A stretch of DNA of 39,634 nt, from NCBI GenBank assembly GCA_016860685.1, contig BOJX01000020.1, forward strand, positions 1 through 39,634, written 5' to 3'. The stretch comes from Planctomycetota bacterium. GTDB lineage: Bacteria; Planctomycetota; Phycisphaerae; UBA1845. Positions within the stretch are counted from its first letter, which is position 1. Each line of letters begins with the position of its first letter. This document shows, one piece after another, positions 26,484 to 34,256 of this stretch. The notes beneath the pieces were generated by a model. The model searched no databases. It was not told where the DNA came from and worked only from the letters and a program-made list of their open reading frames with translations. Position numbers and translations under genes: made by a program.

Positions 26484-27730
26484 GACCCGATCTCCTGCGT
26501 GGTTCCGCTGACGACGTGGAGCAGCTTGTCGGTGAAGCCCGGCGAGAGTTGCTCCGCAAGCGACGTCTTCCCGTCACCGAGCACCACCCCGCCTCCGATC
26601 GTCACCATCCCCGCCTGAAGACACCCCGTGAAAAGCCAACCCGAGCCTCCGAGCGTCGTCGTCGCGCCCGAGACATAGACCAGCCCTGAAACATAAGGCG
26701 TAAACGTATCCGTCTTGTCCCCGTCGCCGTTGAAATCCAGATTCGCGGAAACCTCACTGAGCGACTCATTCGGTATGTTGAGGTTCACGGACGAGCCGGC
26801 GCCCGCCACGATGATCAGGCTCGGGTACGGCTGAGTCCCGGGGCGGATGATTGACGCCTTGTCCACCGTGATGGCGTTGGCCCCGCTGCCGGTGATGATC
26901 AGCGTGCCCTCGATGAGGCACTCCCGGATGTCAAGGTTCTTCGTTCCGAGGTCGATCCAATACATGCCGTAAGCGTTCACCGTCCCCGTCGTCGCGTACG
27001 TCGAAGTAAACTTGGCCTTTTCCAGCTTCCAGTTGCCGCCGCCGCTGCCCGTCCTGGAGATGGCGTTCGCCCGGCTGGTGTAATACGAAAGGTCCGGCGC
27101 GGGCATCGCGTAGGACGGAGCGTTGAGATACTGCGGCGTCAGGGTCGGCGTCACGACCGAACCCGCCGGCACGTCGAACGCCGCCGCCGCGCCGAGATTC
27201 ACCGTCACGCCCGTCCCGATGATGTTGCCCTTCGCGTAGATCGGACCGTTCACGGTGGCGAGCGAGTTAAAGGTGACGTTTCCGGACGCCGCGACCGTGT
27301 ACGCCATCGTGGCGTGGGGATACGGCCGGGCCGTCAGCGAAATCGTGCGCGTCTGCGTGTCAAGCTGGGAGGCGACGGTGATCCGGGCCGCGTCCGTGTC
27401 GTCGTCGAGCAGGTTTCCGTCCTCGTCGGAAAGGGTGACGTCGATGCGCCCGCCGCCGTCAGGGCGGAGCGTCTGTGTCGGAGTGGTGGTGAACGCGCTG
27501 CGCCAGTTCGTCGTCGCGTGGACCGTGGCCAGCGCCCACTCCGTCCCGGCGCGCCCAAGCTGCTGCGCCTGTCGGCGCGTCGTCAGCGTGGACTGCACGC
27601 GGCGGTTGGCGAACTGAAGACTGATCAGAGTGACTCCGGCGCCGGCCACCAGGATCGAAATCATCATCGTCGTGGCGTAAAGCATGACGCCGCGCCGCCG
27701 CACCCTGTTGTACGTGGGTCGATCTTTCAT
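26480..27730 (-). CDS. PilX/GspK-type minor pilin-like protein
   Basis: Membrane-anchored protein of 416 residues. The N-terminus RRRGVMLYATTMMISILVAG forms a hydrophobic helix with a prepilin-like R-R-G start but has no Glu at +5, as in PilX and GspK minor pilins, which sit at the pilus tip. No other pilin motif is present. The extracytoplasmic domain is large and rich in T/S/G, with beta-helix-like strings (NVTFNSLATVNGPIYAKGNI; LIEGTLIITGSGANAITVDK), and could be a solenoid exposed on the surface. Gene order (GspH-type, this, PilV-type, PilW-type) fits a minor-pilin operon. Starts at ATG 27730 with AAGAGA just upstream. The PilX label is by position and missing Glu; the extended domain is unusual for the family. 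Confidence 0.72.
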   Translation of the reverse strand: MKDRPTYNRVRRRGVMLYATTMMISILVAGAGVTLISLQFANRRVQSTLTTRRQAQQLGRAGTEWALATVHATTNWRSAFTTTPTQTLRPDGGGRIDVTLSDEDGNLLDDDTDAARITVASQLDTQTRTISLTARPYPHATMAYTVAASGNVTFNSLATVNGPIYAKGNIIGTGVTVNLGAAAAFDVPAGSVVTPTLTPQYLNAPSYAMPAPDLSYYTSRANAISRTGSGGGNWKLEKAKFTSTYATTGTVNAYGMYWIDLGTKNLDIRECLIEGTLIITGSGANAITVDKASIIRPGTQPYPSLIIVAGAGSSVNLNIPNESLSEVSANLDFNGDGDKTDTFTPYVSGLVYVSGATTTLGGSGWLFTGCLQAGMVTIGGGVVLGDGKTSLAEQLSPGFTDKLLHVVSGTTQEIGS

Positions 27731-27756
27731 TGATCTCTTATCTGTTGCCTGTCCCC

Positions 27757-28383
27757 CTACTCATACCCTTCATGCCGCGTCCGGTATCCCACGGCCGTCG
27801 CTCGCAGCTTACCGCTCACCAGCACTCGGACCTCGATCGCCTTCGCTGGTGTGCTCCCGTTTGACGCCACCGTCTTCATGTCTGAAAGCTGAACGTTCCA
27901 GACCCGGACCTCACGGCGGGTGTTCGCATATCCCGTCATCACCGTCCCGTCGAGGTTCTGCGGCGGAGATTCGACCCATCCGTGATAGTCGTCCACGTCA
28001 TCGTAGTCCTTGCGCGAGACCTCGCCCGCCCCGGTGCCGAAGCTCCCGGGAGCCAATTCAGGATCCTCGAACCCCCGGGTGAGAATCTCAGCGAGCAGAT
28101 CGCCGGCCAGATCCATCGCGGCGTGCCGCTCCTTCTCCGCGGCCGCGCCGCGAACGAACGACCCGTAAAGGTTCATCGAAGCCGTGACGCCCAGCCCGAG
28201 AATCAACGCCGAGATCGACGCTTCCAGGTACGAGAATCCCCGCCGCCCCAGCCTGCGCCGCCCCGCGGCGGCCGTGGCGGATCCGCCGCCGCGCTGTCGC
28301 GCGCGGGCGCCCGACGACAACCCGCTTCGCGCAGATCGTCGCCGGCGATCCGAAGTCGAAGCGTCAGCGCAGCGGCATGTCAT
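27757..28383 (-). CDS. PilV/GspI-type minor pseudopilin
   Basis: Minor pseudopilin of up to 208 residues. The prepilin cleavage region is RRG|FSYLEASISALILGLG, with Gly at -1 and Glu at +5. The start shown (ATG at 28383) gives an unusually long basic leader of about 49 residues (MTCRCADASTSDRRRR and on) and overlaps the upstream gene by 20 bp; a later start is possible, so the N-terminus is uncertain. After the helix come KERHAAMDLAGDLLAEILTR, the typical PilV/GspI second part, then a short beta domain. Type by similarity of position and length: PilV (T4P) or GspI (T2S). Probably in the tip complex with the PilW-type protein next to it. Confidence 0.8.
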   Translation of the reverse strand: MTCRCADASTSDRRRRSARSGLSSGARARQRGGGSATAAAGRRRLGRRGFSYLEASISALILGLGVTASMNLYGSFVRGAAAEKERHAAMDLAGDLLAEILTRGFEDPELAPGSFGTGAGEVSRKDYDDVDDYHGWVESPPQNLDGTVMTGYANTRREVRVWNVQLSDMKTVASNGSTPAKAIEVRVLVSGKLRATAVGYRTRHEGYE

Positions 28384-29497
28384 CGACGCTCATCCCCGAA
28401 AGAAGCGGTCGGCTCAGAAGATTGACCGCGGTGTCCGTCATGATCGTTTCACCGTTGTAGGGCCGCTCCAGATGCACATGCACGCTGCCGATCGTTCCGC
28501 TCTCGTACTTGCCGGTGCTTGTCGATCCGGATAACGTGAAGAAGCCGTAGGCGTAGAAGCGCAGATCCTTGGTCTGCTGGAACAGCGTCGGGTACCAGTT
28601 CGTCCCGCTGTTTAACGTGTACCGCATCCGCTGCTGCCCGTCGTTCCAGTCGACCGACAGCGTGTCGTTGTACGCCACCTCGCCCGTGTAAGCGGCGGTC
28701 CCGCGGCACACCACGGCCGCGGATTCGTTGTTGTTCAGCGTCACGTTGCCGAACTTGAACTCGACCCAGCCCCACGCCGTCGGCAGATCCGTCGCGCGGA
28801 CCACGATTTCCCGAAGAACCGTGCCGTCGGGGTTGACCGTGCCCGAGGCGACGCGCTGAAGCGAGACCTTGAATTCCCCGCTCGGCGTCCCGCCCGTGGA
28901 CCGCCGCAGGTAAAGAAACACGCTCGACACCGTGTAACTCACGGCGTCGGTGTAGCTGGGCGTGAACGTCTGCGCATACCACGTCGTCGTGCTGATGTTC
29001 ACCGACCGCGCCGTGTACGCCAGCGGATACCCGTCGTGATATGCCATGACGATGACGTCCGTCGTCGGGGTCGTCATCTCCTCGACCGGGTTTTCCAGCA
29101 GCGCCGACAGGGCGAAATTGTTGCACGATTCCAGAACGTTCAAAGACGTGCCGTTGAGCGTTCGGACGAGAGGATATCCCGCCGTCCCGGACCAGGAGTA
29201 CCGGATCGTGTCCGCCATCGCGTCGCCGGTGATGTCCGGGCAGGACAGGGTGACCGACCGCGAGGTCAGCTCGGTGATCGACGTCGCCATTCCGATCTCG
29301 TCATGCAGGCGCTGGAGCGTCAGCGCCAGGTGATTGTTCGCGTCGCTGCGCGCGATCGTCCGGTCCCCCCCCGTTGTGACCAGATACACCGTGGACGTGG
29401 TCGCCGCCAGGCACATCCCGCCGATCATCACCGCCGCTGACGTCTCCACGAGACTGAAGCCTCTTCGTCCCCGTGTTGTTCTTCGCTTGCGGTTCAT
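28364..29497 (-). CDS. PilW/GspJ-type minor pseudopilin
   Basis: Minor pseudopilin of 377 residues. The prepilin region is GRRG|FSLVETSAAVMIGGMC, with Gly at -1, Glu at +5 and a membrane helix. LQRLHDEIGMATSITEL is the amphipathic continuation seen in PilW/GspJ. The rest is a large Thr/Ser-rich beta domain (about residues 80-360), longer than a standard GspJ (about 200) and nearer PilW (about 330). The start at 29497 is chosen because GAGAGG lies 6 nt upstream; an ATG 15 codons further up is less likely. It overlaps the PilV-type start. Length and large surface domain favour a planctomycete-specific tip adhesin or cargo-binding role, but this is inference. Confidence 0.78.
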   Translation of the reverse strand: MNRKRRTTRGRRGFSLVETSAAVMIGGMCLAATTSTVYLVTTGGDRTIARSDANNHLALTLQRLHDEIGMATSITELTSRSVTLSCPDITGDAMADTIRYSWSGTAGYPLVRTLNGTSLNVLESCNNFALSALLENPVEEMTTPTTDVIVMAYHDGYPLAYTARSVNISTTTWYAQTFTPSYTDAVSYTVSSVFLYLRRSTGGTPSGEFKVSLQRVASGTVNPDGTVLREIVVRATDLPTAWGWVEFKFGNVTLNNNESAAVVCRGTAAYTGEVAYNDTLSVDWNDGQQRMRYTLNSGTNWYPTLFQQTKDLRFYAYGFFTLSGSTSTGKYESGTIGSVHVHLERPYNGETIMTDTAVNLLSRPLLSGMSVDDMPLR

Positions 29498-29579
29498 CGT
29501 TCGCCTCTCGGACCTTTGCCGGAGCGCCCCCGGTTTCCTCACGCACCGCGCGGATGCGACCCGCCCCCGCTCCGCCCTG

Positions 29580-30140
29580 CTACGGCGTCAGGAGCATGTC
29601 GTCCCGCTTGCCCGGATCGCTCACTCCGCCCTTGCCCGACAATTCCGCATCCGTAGAGTTGACCTTGAAATCCCCCGTGCTCAACACCGCGATCCACCCC
29701 GTCGACCCCGGCGATGGCCTTGCCGACGCCAGAGTCTGAATGACGGCGACCGTCGAAAGCTGGTTGAACGGATTCGCCGGAAACGGTTCGCGCAGGTAAG
29801 GCCCGTATATCCAGGCGCCGCCGTAGGTCGCCCGCGGCGCGCCGATCTCGTCCGTGAACTGCGTCAACTGCCGAATGAAAGCGCTCCCGTTGGGCGTGCC
29901 GTCCGCGGGGTTGTACCCCGGGTAGCGCCCGTGCTCCGCGTAGTAGTGATCGATCGCCTTCCGCACGTTCGTCAACGTCGCCTCCAGGGCGTGTGTCGTC
30001 GCGCCTTTCGCGCCGCGGGAGACCTGCGGCGCCGCCAGCGCCGCCATGATCCCCAGGATCACGACCACCATCACCAGCTCGACCAGCGTGAACGCTGACC
30101 GAGGCGCGCCGCGTCGCGGTTGCCGTGTATCCTGGAACAT
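29580..30140 (-). CDS. GspG-type pseudopilin (second copy)
   Basis: Pseudopilin of 186 residues, GspG-like. The N-terminus RSA|FTLVELVMVVVILGIM has Ala at -1 and Glu at +5. The helix continues into AALAAPQVSRGAKGATTH, and then NVRKAIDHYYAEHGRYPGY is the conserved alpha-helix/loop of GspG (typical YYAEHG..PG motif). Asp/Thr-rich region and a YGPYLREPFPANPFN segment match the GspG Ca/loop region. It is longer than classical GspG (about 140) by an extra C-terminal 40 residues. It starts at ATG 30140 with GGGTGA 3 nt upstream. It is about 250 bp downstream of a closely similar GspG copy, with a terminator between, so the two may be expressed at different levels. Confidence 0.87.
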   Translation of the reverse strand: MFQDTRQPRRGAPRSAFTLVELVMVVVILGIMAALAAPQVSRGAKGATTHALEATLTNVRKAIDHYYAEHGRYPGYNPADGTPNGSAFIRQLTQFTDEIGAPRATYGGAWIYGPYLREPFPANPFNQLSTVAVIQTLASARPSPGSTGWIAVLSTGDFKVNSTDAELSGKGGVSDPGKRDDMLLTP

Positions 30141-30247
30141 GTGTCACCCGGCGAAAGCCTAGGATATCCGTGGAAGCGAGGCGGGGAGTGCAGGAGTGGA
30201 CGTCCGGCCCTCGCCGCCCGACGCCCTGGCGCCGCTCCGATAAGACA

Positions 30248-30285
30248 AAGGTTCCGAAGCGCTCTGCCGAGCGCTTCGGAACCTT
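30248..30285 (-). terminator. Long perfect hairpin between the two GspG-type genes
   Basis: AAGGTTCCGAAGCGCT pairs perfectly with AGCGCTTCGGAACCTT (16 bp) around a 6-nt loop. On the minus strand it is followed by TTGTCTTAT, a weak T tract. It sits about 110 bp after the first GspG stop, so it should cut or attenuate transcription between the two genes; with the T tract imperfect, read-through is likely. Confidence 0.8.
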
Positions 30286-30395
30286 GTGAATTCGGACGCA
30301 TGTCGGTTGCGCCGCTGAGGGGCGCTTGATCGGACGTAAGTCCGGGACAACCCGCCGCCGCGTGCAAGCGCGGTGAAGGACGCTCCCCGTCGCGA

Positions 30396-30899
30396 TCAGT
30401 ACGTGTTGTACTGCTTGCTGTTCTCGTCCGCGTCGTCGGTGTTGGCGATGAAGTCGCCGGTCGCGTAGTTGTAGACCCAGCCCTTCGTCGTCTGTGCCTC
30501 GTCCACCGTCGGACCCGTGTTCGCCAGGATCACGCCTGTTGCGGTCTTGTTCGGACCGACCTGCACTGGCGGAAACGACGTGCCGCGCAGATAGGGTCCG
30601 TAGATGTGGACGCCGGCCGTCGTGCCCACGTTGCCGTTGATGTCCGTGCGCTTCGTCAACTGATTGATTAGCGTCGCCTCGGTTCCGTCGGCGCCGGGAT
30701 ACGAGTTCCCGTGCTCCGCGTAGTAGAGGTCGATCGCGTTACGGATCGCCGCCAGGCTGCTTCGCAGCGCCGAGTCGCCGGCGCCACGCGATCCGCGGCT
30801 GATCCGCGGGACGGCGATGGCCGCGATGATCCCCAGAATCACCACCACGATCACAAGCTCGACCAGGCTGAACGCCTTACGATGGTTCCCGATCCTCAT
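30396..30899 (-). CDS. GspG-type pseudopilin (first copy, probable major)
   Basis: Major-type pseudopilin of 167 residues. The prepilin region is HRKA|FSLVELVIVVVILGII, with Ala at -1 and Glu at +5; the leader is short (MRIGNHRKA), as in major GspG. AVPRISRGSRGAGDSALRS, then AIRNAIDLYYAEHGNSYPG match GspG. A loop VHIYGPYLRGTSFPP and a C-terminal stretch ATGDFIANTDDADENS follow (acidic, maybe calcium-binding, as in GspG). The ATG at 30899 has AGGGA 7 nt upstream. Upstream genes encode the inner-membrane assembly platform; the strong hairpin after it favours this copy being the abundant subunit (inference). Confidence 0.88.
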   Translation of the reverse strand: MRIGNHRKAFSLVELVIVVVILGIIAAIAVPRISRGSRGAGDSALRSSLAAIRNAIDLYYAEHGNSYPGADGTEATLINQLTKRTDINGNVGTTAGVHIYGPYLRGTSFPPVQVGPNKTATGVILANTGPTVDEAQTTKGWVYNYATGDFIANTDDADENSKQYNTY

Positions 30900-31054
30900 G
30901 ATTCCCTGTCCCTTTTTGCGCCCGATGATCCGTGCCGCGACCGCGCGGCCCGCCTCTCCTGCATTGCTTGGGTATCGTCGCTTACCGACGACCAGTTAAA
31001 TTCTCAGCGTCCCGTAAACCCCTCATTTCGCTCGCCGAAGGACCGTTCCGCCGG

Positions 31055-31621
31055 TTACGGGGCGTCGCTCGAACCGTCCCGGACGTTCGCCAGCGGTTCC
31101 GGTCTCTTGAGCGTCACCACTTCCTCCCCGCGGCGGAAAAGCACGCCGTCCGGACCGATGAACGCCGCTTCGAATCCGTCCAGCTTCGCGCCGACGGTCA
31201 GCGTGCGTCCGCTGACAAACGCCGTCGCCTTGCCGATGCCTACCAGCGTCCCCTCGAGACGATGCTTCTTGATGAACTCCTCCACCGGCAACAGGGGCGT
31301 TCCGTCCTCGCCGATTTTCGGCGCCGTCGCGATCGGGGACGCAAGGCCGCGCTCCTCGGGACGGGCGAACATGTCCGACTGCGCATCGATCGACTCGTCA
31401 AACGGCGGCAGGCTGCGCGGAAAGGGGATCAGCAGAACCGCGGAGGATCCTGCAACTTGCGCCCGGACAGCGTCGGTTCGAGAACCATCGGCGCCCATCG
31501 CCGTGCCCGCCAACGCCAGTTCCGGGTTGGACGCGCCCCCGAGGAACCGGTCCGCCGCCAGCGCGACGACGCCGACCGCGATCACCGCGCCGTAAATCTT
31601 GTATTTGCGGTTTGCCGCCAT
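31055..31621 (-). CDS. GspC/PilP-like inner-membrane protein (tentative)
   Basis: Single-pass protein of 188 residues. A basic N-terminus (MAANRKYK) is followed by one membrane helix (IYGAVIAVGVVALAADRFL), then a periplasmic linker and a small beta domain (EGTLVGIGKATAFVSGRTLT, VGAKLDGFEAAFIGPDGVLF, RRGEEVVTLKR). The pattern, with the domain repeating strands as in the HR/PilP domain, and its place after PilM, PilN and PilO suggest the GspC/PilP function: linking the platform to the outer-membrane secretin. Sequence similarity is weak, so only position supports the label. It lies 52 bp downstream of PilO on the same strand. No secretin gene is in the window for it to bind. Confidence 0.55.
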   Translation of the reverse strand: MAANRKYKIYGAVIAVGVVALAADRFLGGASNPELALAGTAMGADGSRTDAVRAQVAGSSAVLLIPFPRSLPPFDESIDAQSDMFARPEERGLASPIATAPKIGEDGTPLLPVEEFIKKHRLEGTLVGIGKATAFVSGRTLTVGAKLDGFEAAFIGPDGVLFRRGEEVVTLKRPEPLANVRDGSSDAP

Positions 31622-31673
31622 GTTTCCAGCACTTGCGCCGTCTTACGCGCCGCCGCCTACCTGCCCACGCCGC

Positions 31674-32249
31674 TCATGCACCAGGGGGCTTCGGTGGCGC
31701 AACGCCCGGCGCCGCCGAATACATGCTGATTGCGAACGCCAGCGTCCGCCCCCGCGCATCCAGGTCCGGGCCCACCGGCCGCGCCAGCGACAGATATCCG
31801 ATGTCCAGCCAGTGTTCGTCCGACTCGATCCCCTTCAGAAACGTCAGCACGTCCTTCGTCGTCCCGCGCGCCTCGAACGTGAACCGCCGCTCAACGATCC
31901 CCGGATACTCCCGGTCCGGCAGCGGAAGAAAATTCGTGATGCGGACGCCGCTCGCCCGCGCAAGCTCCGCCAACCGGGCCTGACATTGCGGGATGGGCGC
32001 GTCCGCCGGAAGGCGCTCGGCCTGCGCCAGTGTCGCGCGCAGCGACTCCAGCACCCGTCGCTGCTCCTGAACCTGCGCCTCGACGGCGGCCGCGTCGCGG
32101 TGCATCTGACCGATCGAAGCCTTCAGCTCGTCCATCCGCGCGGCCTTGCCCATCGGTCCCTTCGAATACCAGATCAGCCCCGCAGCGAGCAGCAGGCAAA
32201 GTCCCGCGCCGCTGACATCGAGCCACATTGTCGGATGCTTCTGCCGCAT
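31674..32249 (-). CDS. pilO: PilO/GspM-like inner-membrane assembly protein
   Basis: Single-pass inner-membrane protein of 191 residues, PilO-type. TM helix WLDVSGAGLCLLLAAGLIWY near the N-terminus, then a coiled-coil segment (MDELKASIGQMHRDAAAVEA, VQEQRRVLESLR) and a ferredoxin-like periplasmic domain (LAELARASGVRITNFLPLPD; KDVLTFLKGIESDEHWLDIG; FAISMYSAAPG). It pairs with PilN and PilM in the inner-membrane alignment complex. The start at 32249 is chosen because GAGG lies 9 nt upstream; a GTG at 32285 would overlap the PilN stop by 11 nt. Length is near the family norm. Confidence 0.82.
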   Translation of the reverse strand: MRQKHPTMWLDVSGAGLCLLLAAGLIWYSKGPMGKAARMDELKASIGQMHRDAAAVEAQVQEQRRVLESLRATLAQAERLPADAPIPQCQARLAELARASGVRITNFLPLPDREYPGIVERRFTFEARGTTKDVLTFLKGIESDEHWLDIGYLSLARPVGPDLDARGRTLAFAISMYSAAPGVAPPKPPGA

Positions 32250-32274
32250 GCCTGTCCGCCTCGCGTCGCCGCGA

Positions 32275-32961
32275 CTACCACTCACACACGATCAGGAAGC
32301 GGTAAGCTTCGCCTGCCCCCGGCGCGCCGGACCCGGGCCCCGCGCTCCCCGACGTCGATCGTCCGAGCACGACCGAAGAAAACACGCCCGTGCCCGCCAG
32401 GTTCGCCGCGTAGACCTGGATCGACTCGTACGTCCGCGACATCCCCTGAAGGTTCAGCTTGCGCGGCGCCTCGATCGTCACCGCCCCGGACGCGCCCCCC
32501 GCCTGCGCCGGCAAGGATGACGCGCCTCCCGTCGCGGCCGAAGCGGGGGCCGGTGTCGCCGGAAACGCCGTCTTCGGAGCAGCCGTCGCGGTGGGGAGGG
32601 CGGGATCCGTCGCGATCGACTCGAGCCAGACGTCCTGCGGCATCGCGCGCCCGATCAGCGCCAGCAACGCCGACCACTCCCGCTTCTGACGGAAGGTCGT
32701 CGCACGCTCGATTTCGTTGTTGATCGCCTCGATCTGGGTCAGCGCTTCCGTGTGCTCGCGGCGCAGACGCGACAGCGCTCCCGATAGCGCCAACTGCTCT
32801 CCCTCCAGCGACGACAGACGCGCCGCCTGCACCGTCGCCAGCACGGCCGGAACGCTCCCCGCCCCCGCAACCCCCGAAACCGCCATCGCCCATGCCAGCA
32901 TGCGCCGCCGCACCGCCTGAGCCTGACGGATCGACATCGGAATCAGGTTCACGCCGATCAT
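32275..32961 (-). CDS. pilN: PilN/GspL C-terminal-type inner-membrane assembly protein
   Basis: Single-pass protein of 228 residues. The N-terminal VNLIP (residues 4-8) is the PilN motif that binds the PilM groove. Basic IRQAQAVRRRML precedes a membrane helix (AWAMAVSGVAGAGSVPAVLA), then a coiled-coil (LEGEQLALSGALSRLRREH, TEALTQIEAINNEIERAT) and a small periplasmic fold (LLALIGRAMPQDVWLESIAT). An Ala/Pro/Gly-rich insert, about residues 130-165 (PTATAAPKTAFPATPAPAS), interrupts it and looks disordered; this is unusual for PilN. It overlaps PilM by 4 nt (ATGA), so translational coupling fits the binding partners. Confidence 0.86.
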   Translation of the reverse strand: MIGVNLIPMSIRQAQAVRRRMLAWAMAVSGVAGAGSVPAVLATVQAARLSSLEGEQLALSGALSRLRREHTEALTQIEAINNEIERATTFRQKREWSALLALIGRAMPQDVWLESIATDPALPTATAAPKTAFPATPAPASAATGGASSLPAQAGGASGAVTIEAPRKLNLQGMSRTYESIQVYAANLAGTGVFSSVVLGRSTSGSAGPGSGAPGAGEAYRFLIVCEW

Positions 32962-34184
32962 GTCTCATCCCCCCGCAACGCCAGTCCGATCGCCGTCGCC
33001 AGCCGCTCGAGCGACGCGACCGACGTCGTGATGCGTGACGACGAGGCGCCGGACCGCTGGATCGGCTTAAGCCGCGACGCCGGCGCCCCCGCCGCATCCC
33101 CCAACCGTTGCACCGCGATCCCCAGTTGCGACGAGAGAAACTCGGGCAGACCCCGCATTCCCGCGCCGCCGCCGACCAGAATCACATCCCGCGCCTTCGA
33201 CGACGGGTAGCAGCTCAGCACATACGAGAAGGATCGCTCAATCTCCGTCACCAGCCGTGTCAGCGGCAGATGAAGCACGCCGAAGATTACCTCCGCAAGC
33301 TCCCGGCGACCTCCTTCGGATCCGGCGGGCGGCAGGACAGGCTCCCGCGGCGCAGCGCCGGGTTCGGAAGTCCCGGTGGCGCCGCTCCGCCGGACGCCTC
33401 GCCGACTTGGCTCGATCCCGACGTCGCACTTATGAATCTCTGCGGCTTCGGCGGAGATGCGCAGCTCTTCCGCGATCCGCTCCGTCCAGCCGCGACCGCC
33501 GTCGCTGACCGCCCGCGCAAGCACCGGCGTCTGATCCACGCAAAGCACGAGTCGCGTTTGCCTCGCGCCCAGATCCAGCACCCCCCAGATCGCGCCGGGA
33601 CGCGCCCCCACCACCAGCCCCGCCGTCCGCACGACGGCGCACGCAGACGCATCGACCGTCTCACAATCCAGGTGCGCCTCGCGGCAGACGCTCAGCAACC
33701 GATCGACCGTGGCGCGCGACGCCGCCACGCCGACCGCGGTCGGAGATCGTCCCACCCCTTTCGGCAACGCCCAGTAGGCTGTCTCCAGCTCACCGTGTTC
33801 CTTGCCGGCCAGGCGTTGAATCTCAACGTGCGCGATCTGCGCATACTCGTTCGCCGTGTCGGCGCTGAAGGGCGGAAGCTCCAGCGGGTGCAGCTCGACG
33901 TCCGGAGACGCCAGCCCGATCGCCACCCGTCGCCCGCGCGCCGCCGATCGCTCCAGGCATTCCTGAAGGTGCTCCGGCAGCGCGAGGTCCGTCACGGTCG
34001 GCTGCGTCGCCGCGCCGGGCTTCTTCGCTTCTCCGCTCGGCACAGATGCGGGCGCCGCATAACGCCCCTCGGTGAAGGCCCCCAGCCGGAAGTCCGCGCG
34101 CACGCGCTCCAGTTGCGCCACGCGCGTCCCATCCGCGCCGATGTCCAGCCCGACCCGCGTTGTCTTCGACCTCAGACCCAGCAC
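32958..34184 (-). CDS. pilM: PilM-type actin-like ATPase of the assembly platform
   Basis: Cytosolic actin/FtsA-fold ATPase of 408 residues, the PilM family (type IV pilus) equivalent to the cytosolic half of GspL. Phosphate loops: VGLDIGADGTRVAQLER (about residues 12-28) and GVLDLGARQTRLVL (about 210); ILVGGGAGMRGLPEFL near the C-terminus is the adenosine-binding loop. Asp in the first loop is kept. An insertion of about 45 residues of Gly/Arg/Pro-rich sequence (SRRGVRRSGATGTSEPGAAP) splits the second actin-like lobe around residue 250, which is unusual. It overlaps PilN by 4 nt. The gene lies 72 bp downstream of the PilC/GspF gene. Confidence 0.88.
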   Translation of the reverse strand: MLGLRSKTTRVGLDIGADGTRVAQLERVRADFRLGAFTEGRYAAPASVPSGEAKKPGAATQPTVTDLALPEHLQECLERSAARGRRVAIGLASPDVELHPLELPPFSADTANEYAQIAHVEIQRLAGKEHGELETAYWALPKGVGRSPTAVGVAASRATVDRLLSVCREAHLDCETVDASACAVVRTAGLVVGARPGAIWGVLDLGARQTRLVLCVDQTPVLARAVSDGGRGWTERIAEELRISAEAAEIHKCDVGIEPSRRGVRRSGATGTSEPGAAPREPVLPPAGSEGGRRELAEVIFGVLHLPLTRLVTEIERSFSYVLSCYPSSKARDVILVGGGAGMRGLPEFLSSQLGIAVQRLGDAAGAPASRLKPIQRSGASSSRITTSVASLERLATAIGLALRGDET

Positions 34185-34256
34185 GTTGATCTCTTCCGCC
34201 GCCGCAACTTGGACCCGCCCCGACGCGCCGCCGATCGTTCGGGTTGCGCCGTCTCG

